Source: Paracoccaceae bacterium (lineage in GTDB: Bacteria; Pseudomonadota; Alphaproteobacteria; Rhodobacterales; Rhodobacteraceae). From it: DNA of 64,000 bases. Positions 9,065 through 18,049 of the stretch are shown in pieces. Position numbers and translations under genes: made by a program. Below the pieces are notes generated by a model. It was not told the DNA's origin, did not search any database, and saw only the letters and a program-made list of their open reading frames with translations. The stretch is from positions 3,582,136 through 3,646,135 of the forward strand of contig JAWPMR010000001.1 in the NCBI GenBank assembly GCA_033344815.1. Direction: 5' to 3'. Within the stretch, counting starts at the first letter, position 1. Each line of letters begins with the position of its first letter.

Positions 9065-10492
9065 GTGACCGATCAAGCACCGCCTCCCAGCCTCTATGCT
9101 GCACGAGAACCGATTTTCCCGCGCCGCGTTTCAGGCCCGTTTCGCAACCTCAAATGGGTGATCCTCGCGGTCACGTTGGGAATCTATTATCTGTTGCCAT
9201 GGATTCGGTGGGACAGGGGTCCCAGCTTGCCGGATCAGGCCGTGTTGCTCGACATGGCCAACCGGCGTTTTTACTTTTTCTGGATCGAAATCTGGAGCCA
9301 CGAGTTTTATTTCGTCGCCGGACTGCTGATCATGGCAGGACTTGGACTATTCCTGTTTACGTCTGCGCTGGGGCGGGTCTGGTGCGGTTATGCCTGCCCT
9401 CAAACCGTCTGGACGGATCTTTTCATTCTCGTAGAACGCTGGATTGAGGGGGATCGCAACGCCCGCCTGCGTTTGCACCGACAGAAAAAACTGGATGCTC
9501 GCAAAATACGATTGCGTCTGACGAAATGGGTGGTCTGGTTGCTGATTGCCGTGGCCACAGGCGGCGCTTGGGTTTTCTATTTCGCTGACGCTCCGACGCT
9601 CTTTGTCGACATCTTTACCGGACAGGCGAGCGCCGTTGCCTATATTACGATTGCCTTCCTGACGGCCACAACATTCGTGTTTGGTGGCTTTATGCGCGAA
9701 CAGATCTGCATTTATGCCTGTCCTTGGCCCCGGATTCAGGCGGCGATGATGGATGAGGACACCGTCACAGTTGCATATCGGGAATGGCGCGGCGAGCCAC
9801 GCAAGCACAGCGAAGAGGCCAAGACAGAGCCGATGGGGGACTGCATTGATTGCATGGCCTGCGTCAATGTCTGCCCGGTCGGTATCGACATCCGGGACGG
9901 GCAGCAGCTGGAATGCATCACCTGCGCACTTTGCATCGACGCCTGTGATGATGTGATGGAACGGATCGGCAAGCCGCGCGGTTTGATTGATTACATCGCT
10001 TTATCGGATGAAACCCGTGAAAGGGAGGGCCATGCCGCCCGTTCCGCATGGTACCATGTGTTTCGACCTCGCACGATCCTCTATACGGCGCTTTGGGGCG
10101 CGGTTGGGGTTGCTTTGATTGTGGCGTTGTTCATTCGTGCAGAGATCGAAATGACTGTCGCGGCCGTGCGCAACCCAACCTTTGTGACCCTCTCGGATGG
10201 ATCGATCCGCAACACCTATGACATTCGCTTGCGCAACAAGAATGGCGAGGAACGACTGTTTCGGATGTTTGTGAAAGGTGACCCCGCTCTGCGTATCCAG
10301 CTTGAGGGCACACCCTATGCTTCTGTGCCTGTACCGGCGGATACTTCTTTTCTGCAAAGGGTCTATCTGATTGCGCCCCCGGGTTCGGATCCGGCGGCAA
10401 TGGCGCGCAGCGATGTGCGGTTCTGGGTCGAGGATCTGACCAACGGGGACCGTGCCTACAAGGACAGCAGCTTTAACGGTAAGGGAGAATGA
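9065..10492 (+). CDS. ccoG: Cytochrome c oxidase accessory protein, polyferredoxin type
   Basis: Membrane protein of 475 residues needed for cbb3 assembly; CcoG proteins act in copper reduction and delivery. It has several membrane helices, an early VWCGYACPQT motif, a YACPWPR motif, and two ferredoxin-type clusters (CIDCMACVNVCPVG and CITCALCIDACDDV). The C-terminus has an extracytoplasmic immunoglobulin-like domain. I choose the GTG at 9065 because AAGGA precedes it and MTDQAPPPSLYAAREPIFP is a normal CcoG beginning; the open frame to 8957 overlaps ccoP. ccoH follows with a four-base overlap. Confidence 0.93.
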   Translation: MTDQAPPPSLYAAREPIFPRRVSGPFRNLKWVILAVTLGIYYLLPWIRWDRGPSLPDQAVLLDMANRRFYFFWIEIWSHEFYFVAGLLIMAGLGLFLFTSALGRVWCGYACPQTVWTDLFILVERWIEGDRNARLRLHRQKKLDARKIRLRLTKWVVWLLIAVATGGAWVFYFADAPTLFVDIFTGQASAVAYITIAFLTATTFVFGGFMREQICIYACPWPRIQAAMMDEDTVTVAYREWRGEPRKHSEEAKTEPMGDCIDCMACVNVCPVGIDIRDGQQLECITCALCIDACDDVMERIGKPRGLIDYIALSDETREREGHAARSAWYHVFRPRTILYTALWGAVGVALIVALFIRAEIEMTVAAVRNPTFVTLSDGSIRNTYDIRLRNKNGEERLFRMFVKGDPALRIQLEGTPYASVPVPADTSFLQRVYLIAPPGSDPAAMARSDVRFWVEDLTNGDRAYKDSSFNGKGE

Positions 10493-10968
10493 CCATGGCT
10501 ATGACACCGCGCGTTTTGACCGGACGACACGTTGCGATGATGTTTGTGTCGGGTTTCGCTGTGATCATCAGCGTGAACCTGTGGCTCGCCTATAGCGCCG
10601 TCAGCACCTTCCCGGGCCTGGAAGTGCGTAATTCCTATGTCGCCAGCCAGAAATTTGATGAACACCGCGCTGCGCAGACCGCTTTGGGATGGTCCGTTCT
10701 GGCGCAGGCCCGTGGCGATGATGTCCACGTGTCGATCACCAACGCAAAGGGTGAGTCGGTCGAAGTCGTATCTCTAAAGGCAACGTTAGGGCGGGCCACG
10801 CATGTCCGGGACGACCAAACCCCCGCATTTGTTTTCGATGGGACGCGTTATGTCGCCCCGGTAAGACTGTCGGCAGGCAACTGGAACCTTCGAATGGAGG
10901 CCATGGCCGAAAACGGCACAGTTTTCCAACAACGCGTGATTCTGCATGTACCAAAAGGCTCTGAGTGA
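10489..10968 (+). CDS. ccoH: cbb3 oxidase accessory protein FixH/CcoH
   Basis: Protein of 159 residues with one N-terminal membrane helix near residues 15-37 and a periplasmic domain, matching the FixH family that helps assemble cbb3 oxidase. The conserved NLWLAYSAVSTFPGLEV block is seen early. The start overlaps the ccoG stop (ATGA), and an in-frame ATG two codons later is possible. The stop overlaps the ccoI start. Confidence 0.9.
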   Translation: MTMAMTPRVLTGRHVAMMFVSGFAVIISVNLWLAYSAVSTFPGLEVRNSYVASQKFDEHRAAQTALGWSVLAQARGDDVHVSITNAKGESVEVVSLKATLGRATHVRDDQTPAFVFDGTRYVAPVRLSAGNWNLRMEAMAENGTVFQQRVILHVPKGSE

Positions 10969-13154
10969 CCACGGTAACTACAAATACGCCGGTCGCCTGT
11001 CCCGGTTGCCTCGCCACTCCCAGCGAGGCGGTGCCGGTTGTGGTGCCAGATGCGCGCTTGATGTTGTCGCTGCCGACCATTCATTGCCAGGCCTGTATAG
11101 CCAAGGTTGAAAAGGCCTTGAACGCATACCCAGGCATCAAAAACGCGCGGGTTAACTTGACCTTGAAGCGTGCCGTGATCGACGCTGATCCTGAAATCAA
11201 TGCGCCGGAATTGGTGACATTGTTGAGTTCCGAAGGGTTTGAAGCCCATGAACTTGATCCCGGTGCATTGAACGATACAGCAACAAACATGGCAGGTCGC
11301 GATCTCTTGATGCGTTTGGCCGTGGCCGGGTTTGCATCGATGAACGTTATGTTGCTCTCTGTTGCGGTGTGGTCTGGTGCCACGGATGCGACGCGCGATC
11401 TTTTTCATTGGATTTCGGCGGCGATTGCGATCCCAGCGGTGGCGTTTTCGGCTCAACCATTTTTTCGAAATGCCTGGGCCGCATTGCGCGCAGGTCGCCT
11501 CAATATGGATGTGCCTATTACGCTTGCCATTCTCCTGGCTCTGGCAACCTCTCTTTGGGAGACTTGGCTTTCAGGGCATCACGCCTATTTTGATGCAGCA
11601 CTTACCTTGACCTTTTTCCTGCTCGCGGGACGCTGGCTTGATGCGCGGGCGCGTTCCGCAGCGCGCTCGGCCGCCGAAGAACTAACCGCTCTCGAAGTGC
11701 CGCGCGCCTGGCGTCTCGGGGCCGATGGCGCTTCGGAAGTTCCAGTCGCAACCCTGCGTGTGAACGATTTGGTTCAGGTACGTCCCGGCGCCCGTGCACC
11801 GGTCGACGGGATCGTGACGGAAGGTCGTTCCGAAGTGGACCGCGCAATGCTAACAGGCGAAACCTTGCCCGAAGCGCGCGGCGTTGGTGATGTGATCAGC
11901 GCAGGCGAAATCAATCTGACTGGTCCCTTGACGCTTCGCGCATCTGCTGTGGGACCTGACACCTCGCTCCAACGGATGGCCGCTCTTGTTGCAGTCGCGG
12001 AAAGTGGGCGTTCGCGGTATACGTCTTTGGCGGATCGGGCGGCTAAGCTTTATGCGCCAGGTGTGCATGTTATCTCTGCCCTGGCGTTCTTGGGTTGGTT
12101 AATCTGGTCGGGCGATATGCGGGTTTCGCTCAACATTGCGGCGGCGGTTTTGATCATCACCTGTCCCTGTGCCTTGGGTCTTGCTGTGCCTGCTGTCACG
12201 ACGGCGGCATCGGGACGGCTTTTTGGCAAAGGGTTGCTGATCAAGAATGCTACAGCTCTCGAAAGGCTGGCGGAAGTTGATACCGTAATTTTTGATAAAA
12301 CGGGTACTTTGACAACAGGTAAACCACATCTATCCAATTGGGATAGATTGACCGCGAAACAGCGTAGTGTTGCCTATGCGCTTGCGAAAGGCTCATCACA
12401 TCCGTTGTCGCGCGCGGTTGCAGCCAGGGCAACCGCCGAGCGTTGTGAACCGGCGCTTTTGACCGATATAACGGAAAAACCGGGATGGGGCACCGAAGCA
12501 CAACTGGATGGTCAAACTGTGCGCTTGGGACGCCCGGATTGGTTGGAAATGATCCCGGATGGTGACGGTATATGTGCCGGCCTCGATATGGGCGACGGTG
12601 TATGTCGCCTTCTGACGTTTGAAGATGATGCGCGAGGTGGTGCAAGTGAGACGATTGAAGCTCTTAAAAAGCTCAAGGTGAGCGTTATTCTGCTTTCGGG
12701 CGATAGAGCGTGCGTGGTTTCTGATTTTGCGTTCAAACTGGGCGTGCCGGAATGGCATGCAAGCATGCTGCCCAATGAGAAGGCCGAGTTCGTGGATGCT
12801 TTGAGCCGCGATGGCCGACGGGTCTTGATGGTTGGGGATGGTCTGAACGACACGGCGGCACTTGCGACGGCGCATGTCTCGATCAGCCCGGCTCAGGCTT
12901 TGGATGCCGCGCGCGCGGCATCGGATATGGTACTCCTCGGTCAGGATCTGTCACCTGTTGCTGAGGCTATTGTCGTCGCGCGTCAGTCGACAAGGCGCAT
13001 CAAGGAGAACTTTCGGATTGCAACGATTTACAATGTCATTGCGGTGCCTTTGGCCGTTGCGGGTATGGCCACTCCGTTGATTGCAGCGCTGGCCATGTCG
13101 ACGTCTTCGATCACAGTGTCGCTGAATGCTTTGCGTGTGAGAGAGCGCAAATGA
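10965..13154 (+). CDS. ccoI: Copper-translocating P-type ATPase CcoI/FixI
   Basis: Inner-membrane P1B ATPase (729 residues) that supplies copper for cbb3 maturation. Domains in order: a short N-terminal Cys cluster (CPGC), a heavy-metal domain with CQAC at 41-44, membrane helices, the metal-binding CPC near residue 400, the phosphorylation motif DKTGTLT near 444, and GDGLND near 624. The start is a GTG overlapping the ccoH stop. The stop overlaps the ccoS start. The neighbourhood separates it from CopA copper exporters. Confidence 0.94.
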   Translation: MTTVTTNTPVACPGCLATPSEAVPVVVPDARLMLSLPTIHCQACIAKVEKALNAYPGIKNARVNLTLKRAVIDADPEINAPELVTLLSSEGFEAHELDPGALNDTATNMAGRDLLMRLAVAGFASMNVMLLSVAVWSGATDATRDLFHWISAAIAIPAVAFSAQPFFRNAWAALRAGRLNMDVPITLAILLALATSLWETWLSGHHAYFDAALTLTFFLLAGRWLDARARSAARSAAEELTALEVPRAWRLGADGASEVPVATLRVNDLVQVRPGARAPVDGIVTEGRSEVDRAMLTGETLPEARGVGDVISAGEINLTGPLTLRASAVGPDTSLQRMAALVAVAESGRSRYTSLADRAAKLYAPGVHVISALAFLGWLIWSGDMRVSLNIAAAVLIITCPCALGLAVPAVTTAASGRLFGKGLLIKNATALERLAEVDTVIFDKTGTLTTGKPHLSNWDRLTAKQRSVAYALAKGSSHPLSRAVAARATAERCEPALLTDITEKPGWGTEAQLDGQTVRLGRPDWLEMIPDGDGICAGLDMGDGVCRLLTFEDDARGGASETIEALKKLKVSVILLSGDRACVVSDFAFKLGVPEWHASMLPNEKAEFVDALSRDGRRVLMVGDGLNDTAALATAHVSISPAQALDAARAASDMVLLGQDLSPVAEAIVVARQSTRRIKENFRIATIYNVIAVPLAVAGMATPLIAALAMSTSSITVSLNALRVRERK

Positions 13155-13309
13155 ATGTGCTGGCCTACCTGATTCCCATCTCGTTGATCTTGGGAGGTTT
13201 GGGTCTCGTTGGATTTTTGTACACGCTCAAAGCACGCCAATATGATGACCCCGAAGGTGATAGTCGTCGAATCCTTTCAGATACCTGGGATGATCATCCC
13301 AAACCGTAA
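13151..13309 (+). CDS. ccoS: cbb3 oxidase maturation protein CcoS
   Basis: Small protein of 52 residues with one N-terminal membrane helix (about residues 4-25) and a tail with ARQYDDPEGD, the hallmark of CcoS, which is needed for cofactor insertion into cbb3 oxidase. The ATG overlaps the ccoI stop by four bases. It ends the ccoGHIS operon and converges with dacA after 9 bases. Confidence 0.93.
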   Translation: MNVLAYLIPISLILGGLGLVGFLYTLKARQYDDPEGDSRRILSDTWDDHPKP

Positions 13310-13318
13310 CTGTAGTAT

Positions 13319-14779
13319 TCAAGAAGGGCCAACCATCAGGCAGTTGATGTTTCGAGCAGCAAGACGTCGGCACGCCAAATCCGCGCTGTCGCGCGTCATA
13401 CCAAGGAAATTGGCATCAAAGCCCGACGGTTTTTTCACAACTTTGCGCAGCGTGCCTTCCAGTGTGGTCATTTCAGCCAGTGCTGTGGTCACTAATGCTC
13501 GCTCTGCTTTGTAACGGCTGGGAAAACGGCCAACATTTACACCCCATTGATGTCCTCCGGAGGTCGACAGACGTGTCACAACCTCGTTTTGCAATGCCGG
13601 CTCCTCTGAGACAGACGAAATCAGATCGGCTGGGCGTAAAACGGGGCGGATTGTTGATGCGTCTATCCCGGAAGTGGAGGCTGCAGGTTGAGGCGTTGCT
13701 ACGGGCGTAGTTTGCGCTTCGATCAAGGCGCTGTTGATATCTGAGGACAGAACGCCGCTCGTGCTGGCCTGTGATACAGTGTCTGCCTCTGACGCCTCTT
13801 TGATTTCTTCACCTAAAGAGGCCAGAACGCTGCCCACATCAGCGACCGGCCTGACACGCGGGCGCAAACTTTTGCGGGGCGGGCTGCTCGCGAGGGTGGT
13901 TGCGCGCCCACCGGGCGTATAGGCAGGTTTTTTTGGCTTTTGCAAAGCGACGCGTGCTGGTGCGCGTTTAAATCCCATATCCAGGAGTTCGGCTACACGT
14001 GCATTGCGCGCCCGGGTTGATGTGCCGCCAAATACGGTGGCAATGATGCGCTCGTTGCCACGCTCTGCGGAGGCGACTAGGTTAAATCCTGCTGCTCGGG
14101 TGTATCCGGTTTTGATGCCATCAGCGCCCCTGTACGCACCAAGAAGACGACGATTGGTGTTTGCCACTTCACGCACCCCCGCATGCGTCGAGCGGCGCGA
14201 AAACAGGTTGTAATATTCAGGGTAGTCATAGAGCACATGCCGCCCAAGGATGGACATATCGCGCGCTGTTGACATATGGCCAGATTCCGTCAGCCCATGC
14301 GCGTTCTTAAAAGTCGTTCGGCTCATACCCAGTGCTTTGGCGGTTCTTGTCATACGGCGTGCAAAGGCGGCCTCTGACCCCTCCAGTGCTTCGCCAATGG
14401 CGGTGGCAGCATCATTGGCAGATTTCACCGCGGCGGCGCGGATCAGGTAACGAAACGCAATACGCTGGCCCGATTTCAAACCCAGTTTCGATGGCGGTTC
14501 CGAAGCGGCGTGGCGCGAGATTTTCACTTTTGTGTCGAGCGATATCTCCCCGCGTTCCACCGCCTGAAAAGCAATGTAAAGAGTCATCATTTTGGTCAAG
14601 GACGCAGGGTGCAAGCGTGTGTCTGCGTTTCTGGAATGCAGCACCTTACCCGATCGGGCATCCATCACATAGGCCGCATATGGTGCCGCCGCCGTACTGA
14701 GCGGAAGAACAACCAACAACCATAAAGCTGCAAGTAAAAATAGCCCGTAACGGGCCGGCATTGGGCGCCGAGCCTTCAT
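13319..14779 (-). CDS. D-alanyl-D-alanine carboxypeptidase (PBP5/6 type) with C-terminal SPOR domain
   Basis: Exported serine peptidase (486 residues) that trims peptidoglycan stem peptides. A signal peptide covers about residues 1-31. The S11-family catalytic motifs are all present: SLTK at 60-63, SAN at 120-122 and KTG at 223-225. After a proline- and serine-rich linker, the last 75 residues form a SPOR domain (WGVNVGRFPSRYKAERAL), which in other proteins binds denuded glycan at the septum. I use the ATG at 14779, because the 29-residue upstream extension has no signal-peptide character. A SPOR tail on a DacA-type enzyme is common in Rhodobacterales. Confidence 0.93.
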   Translation of the reverse strand: MKARRPMPARYGLFLLAALWLLVVLPLSTAAAPYAAYVMDARSGKVLHSRNADTRLHPASLTKMMTLYIAFQAVERGEISLDTKVKISRHAASEPPSKLGLKSGQRIAFRYLIRAAAVKSANDAATAIGEALEGSEAAFARRMTRTAKALGMSRTTFKNAHGLTESGHMSTARDMSILGRHVLYDYPEYYNLFSRRSTHAGVREVANTNRRLLGAYRGADGIKTGYTRAAGFNLVASAERGNERIIATVFGGTSTRARNARVAELLDMGFKRAPARVALQKPKKPAYTPGGRATTLASSPPRKSLRPRVRPVADVGSVLASLGEEIKEASEADTVSQASTSGVLSSDINSALIEAQTTPVATPQPAASTSGIDASTIRPVLRPADLISSVSEEPALQNEVVTRLSTSGGHQWGVNVGRFPSRYKAERALVTTALAEMTTLEGTLRKVVKKPSGFDANFLGMTRDSADLACRRLAARNINCLMVGPS

Positions 14780-15002
14780 GATAACCTGCCTTTTTTCTGC
14801 CTCATGTCGCCGATTTATTCGACTGACTGTTTTATGTGGAGAGGCTAACACAGTTCTGCGTTTCAATAAAGCCTTTGATTTAAGGTATTTGCGTTAACTT
14901 TTGGTGAAGCGCGAACCATATATTGGGGCCATCGCCAACCGGTCACCCAAAAGTGCTATCGTGGCAGAACTGTGACAATTTCGCGTCACTGCGCAAGCGG
15001 GA

Positions 15003-15710
15003 TCAACTGGTTTCAATTTTGGCGATCAGCTTGGACAACCCGCTCAGATTGGGCAAAGTACGAAATCGATCGTTTGTTTTGGGCGGCGTGGCTTTTTCCA
15101 GTTCCCATTCCTGCGCGTGCGGCACAAATACGCCCCATCCACCAGCATCAATCATTGGGAGCACATCTGAACGCATCGAATTACCAATCATCAGCCCTGT
15201 TTCAGCGCCCTTTCCATGGCGCGCAAAGATGTCGGCGTAGGTTTGTGGCGTTTTATCAGAAACGATTTCTACACCGTGAAACAGATCTCCAAGGCCGGAT
15301 TGTGCCAATTTTCGTTCTTGATCGAGTAAATCGCCCTTTGTGATCAGGACAATCGAATGTGTCTGACGCGCCAGTTCCACGGCCTGTTGCGCATGCGGCA
15401 ACAAGTCCACCGGGTGTTGCAACATATCGCGCCCGGCATCCAGTATTTCAGCAATTACGGAGGCCCCAACCCGGCCGTCGGTGACCTCAATTGCAGTTTC
15501 GATCATAGAAAGGGTAAAACCCTTCACACCATAACCATAGTGTCCAAGGTTCCTTTTTTCGGCCTGCAACAACCGATCCATCAGATTCGCAGGCTCGGCA
15601 AATTCCGCGAGAAGCTCAGCAAAATGTGCTTGCGTCATCTGAAAAAAACGTTCGTTGTGCCACAGCGTATCATCCGCATCAAAACCAATCGTTGTGAGCT
15701 TGGTTGCCAT
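15003..15710 (-). CDS. HAD-superfamily hydrolase, phosphatase-like
   Basis: Cytoplasmic hydrolase of 235 residues. The nucleophile motif FDADDTLW (motif I) is at residues 9-16. A motif-II-like LITKGD and a late MIGNSMRSD (motif IV region) are visible, with a helical cap between them as in YjjG-type nucleotidases and phosphoglycolate-like phosphatases. The substrate cannot be read from sequence. The start at 15710 is the ATG directly before the motif; the longer frame reaches into the clpS promoter region. Confidence 0.85.
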   Translation of the reverse strand: MATKLTTIGFDADDTLWHNERFFQMTQAHFAELLAEFAEPANLMDRLLQAEKRNLGHYGYGVKGFTLSMIETAIEVTDGRVGASVIAEILDAGRDMLQHPVDLLPHAQQAVELARQTHSIVLITKGDLLDQERKLAQSGLGDLFHGVEIVSDKTPQTYADIFARHGKGAETGLMIGNSMRSDVLPMIDAGGWGVFVPHAQEWELEKATPPKTNDRFRTLPNLSGLSKLIAKIETS

Positions 15711-15798
15711 TCTGCGCGCCCCCTTTTCTAAACCTTCAGACAGTTTATATAGAGCGTCTAGCGACTCACCACGACCGATAAGCAGATCAGGAGCAGAA

Positions 15799-16140
15799 AT
15801 GCACCGCGACATGTTCATGATGGCAGACCGACCAGACGATGAGGGTGACACCTCTATTCTGACGGCGACCAAACCCAAGACAAAGCGACCGCCGCTTTAC
15901 AAGGTCCTGTTGCTCAATGACGACTTCACGCCGATGGAGTTTGTCGTACACGTACTGGAACGGTTTTTTGGCCTCAATCACGCGCAGGCCTTTGAAATCA
16001 TGTTAACCGTGCACAAAAAGGGTGTGGCTGTTGTGGGCGTGTTCAGTCATGAGATCGCAGAAACAAAAGTCGCACAGGTGATGGACTTTGCACGTCGCCA
16101 TCAGCATCCGCTGCAATGTACCATGGAAAAAGAAGAATAA
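15799..16140 (+). CDS. clpS: ATP-dependent Clp protease adaptor ClpS
   Basis: Cytoplasmic adaptor (113 residues) that delivers N-end-rule substrates to ClpA. The family core is evident: [20 protein letters not shown], then [17 protein letters not shown]. The ATG at 15799 has AGGAG five bases upstream; further ATG codons follow at 15811-15820, so the first few residues are uncertain. The methyltransferase gene starts four bases after the stop. Confidence 0.94.
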   Translation: MHRDMFMMADRPDDEGDTSILTATKPKTKRPPLYKVLLLNDDFTPMEFVVHVLERFFGLNHAQAFEIMLTVHKKGVAVVGVFSHEIAETKVAQVMDFARRHQHPLQCTMEKEE

Positions 16141-16144
16141 TCGC

Positions 16145-17137
16145 GTGATCGACGCCCGCCTGTCGTTGGCCCTTGAAGGGGGTGGTTTGACGTGGCCGGA
16201 TGAAGGGCGCATTGCAGTATTCCAACCTGCCATTTCCTCCGCGCTGAATGGAATTCCCAAAAACCGCGCGCAGGTAATCCAAGGTTTCAAACCTGATCAC
16301 GACGCCTGGCTGACGCGTGGGTATGCGTGTTCTGTAGCGCCTGAGGGACGCTACGGCGCTGCGGTCATCGCCTTGCCGCGTGCCAAAGTTGAAGCCCGTG
16401 CCATCATTGCGTCGGCGCTGCACTATGTGGACGGACCAATTGTGATCGACGGTTTGAAAACCGAAGGCGTCGACAGTATTCTGCGCGACATGCGCAAGCG
16501 CTGCAGCATTGGCGGCCCGATTTCCAAAGCACATGGCAAAATGTTCTGGATCAACGCGATCCCCTCTGAGGTTTTTGATGATTGGGTGGCCGGGCCTGTT
16601 TTGACGGAGGGCGGTTTCTGGACAGGTCCCGGTGTTTTCTCTGCGGATGCAGTGGATCCGGCCTCTGCGCTCCTGGTGGACGCATTGCCTGAAAAACTGG
16701 GCCAAAGGATTGCAGATGTGGGCGCCGGGTGGGGTTTTTTGTCAGCGCACTTGCTCACCCGCTCCGATATTGAAGAGGTGCATCTGATCGAAGCGGGACA
16801 TATGGCTCTGGAATGCGCGCGCCGCAATGTAACGGACGCGCGTGCTCGGTTTCACTGGGCAGATGCCACCACATGGCGGCCTGAGGCAAAACTGGACGCT
16901 GTCATAATGAACCCGCCGTTTCACACGTCACGGGTCGCGGATCCGAAACTGGGTCAGAACTTCGTGCGCGCCGCATCGCAAATGTTACACGCCCAGGGGC
17001 AATTGTGGATGGTTGCCAATCGCCATCTGCCCTATGAGGCGACGTTGACGAAACTCTTCGCAAAAGTGGCAGAGATCGGTGCGGATCGGAGATTCAAACT
17101 CTTTCACGCCAGTCGACCGCTTCGCAAACGGGCCTGA
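16145..17137 (+). CDS. Class I SAM-dependent methyltransferase, RsmC-like
   Basis: Protein of 330 residues resembling 16S rRNA m2G1207 methyltransferases. The C-terminal half holds the SAM motif ADVGAGWGFLSAHL near residues 195-210 and the NPPF catalytic motif (MNPPFHTSR) near 256. The N-terminal half looks like the degenerate methyltransferase domain seen in RsmC. I start at the GTG at 16145, four bases after clpS; the upstream in-frame ATG at 16088 lies inside clpS. Probably co-transcribed with clpS. Confidence 0.82.
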   Translation: MIDARLSLALEGGGLTWPDEGRIAVFQPAISSALNGIPKNRAQVIQGFKPDHDAWLTRGYACSVAPEGRYGAAVIALPRAKVEARAIIASALHYVDGPIVIDGLKTEGVDSILRDMRKRCSIGGPISKAHGKMFWINAIPSEVFDDWVAGPVLTEGGFWTGPGVFSADAVDPASALLVDALPEKLGQRIADVGAGWGFLSAHLLTRSDIEEVHLIEAGHMALECARRNVTDARARFHWADATTWRPEAKLDAVIMNPPFHTSRVADPKLGQNFVRAASQMLHAQGQLWMVANRHLPYEATLTKLFAKVAEIGADRRFKLFHASRPLRKRA

Positions 17138-17174
17138 GTATGCCTAAGATGGATCTGGGCCAAGGGGGGATGCG

Positions 17175-17975
17175 ATGTCATTTTCAATAAACGGCAAGAC
17201 TGCGATTGTCACAGGGGCTGCAAACGGTATCGGCCTTGCCATCGCGCGTCAATTTGCGGATCGCGGCGCTAATGTGATGTGCGCGGATATGGATGAAAAG
17301 AAGCTCTCCGAGGAATGGGGTGATCAAAGCGAAGACAGCAACCTGCGTTACTTTGCAGGAGACCTTCGGCAACGGCTGACAATTGCGAATCTGGTGTCTG
17401 CAACGATCGATGCATTCGAGCGCGTTGACATCTTGGTCAATGCATCGCGCCAGGTCATGCCGACGGAGGCCTTGAATGTCGAAGACACTTCAGTGGCAGT
17501 GTTGTTGGAACAAAATCTAATGACATCGCTTCATCTCTCTCAGCAAGTGGCAAAACGCATGATAAAACAAGGCGCTGATCAAGCTGAAGGTCAGCTCGGG
17601 TCGATCATAAATCTCAGCTCGATTGTATCAAAACACACGCGCCCGGAGTTGATGGGATACTCCATTGCAACCGCTGCTTTGGATCAGATGACCCGTTCTT
17701 TGGCGCTGGCTCTGGCGCCCGAGCGCATCCGTGTGAACGCTGTGGCATTCGGATCTGTGATGAGCGCTTCGTTGCAATCCTCGGTCGTAGAAAACAGCGA
17801 GTGGCGCGAAGATATTCGGACCCACACGCCGCTTGGTCGCATCGCCGGGCCAACCGAAATTGCGGATTCAGTGCAGTTTCTGGCGGCGGACAGCGCCGGG
17901 TTCATGACGGGTGAAATCATCACGGTGGATGGGGGGCGCAGCCTGCTGGACGTTGTCGCGGCACCTGCGCATTAA
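17175..17975 (+). CDS. SDR-family oxidoreductase with an atypical active site (lysine replaced by threonine)
   Basis: Short-chain dehydrogenase/reductase fold, 266 residues. The cofactor motif TGAANGIG is at 13-20, N114 is present, and NLSSI gives S149. The catalytic tyrosine is at Y162 in GYSIATAA, but the lysine expected four residues later is T166. The C-terminal FMTGEIITVDGG is typical of the family. Without the lysine the enzyme may be inactive or use a changed mechanism. It lies upstream of hemF in the same direction, with a 74-base gap. The substrate is unknown. Confidence 0.85.
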   Translation: MSFSINGKTAIVTGAANGIGLAIARQFADRGANVMCADMDEKKLSEEWGDQSEDSNLRYFAGDLRQRLTIANLVSATIDAFERVDILVNASRQVMPTEALNVEDTSVAVLLEQNLMTSLHLSQQVAKRMIKQGADQAEGQLGSIINLSSIVSKHTRPELMGYSIATAALDQMTRSLALALAPERIRVNAVAFGSVMSASLQSSVVENSEWREDIRTHTPLGRIAGPTEIADSVQFLAADSAGFMTGEIITVDGGRSLLDVVAAPAH

Positions 17976-18013
17976 GAATTCGGTCTTTCCGTCACGGTGG
18001 TTTCCGGTCTAGA

Positions 18014-18041
18014 CATTGTGTCAAGGCAACGTGACACAATG
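18014..18041. promoter_or_regulatory. PpsR/CrtJ-type palindrome upstream of hemF
   Basis: Perfect inverted repeat CATTGTGTCA-N8-TGACACAATG, ending 8 bases before the hemF ATG. Its inner part obeys TGT-N12-ACA, the known PpsR/CrtJ pattern of purple bacteria. The match is exact and unusually long. The position over the start region suits a repressor. No PpsR gene is in the window, so the bound protein is inferred. Confidence 0.65.
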
Positions 18042-18049
18042 GATGATGC

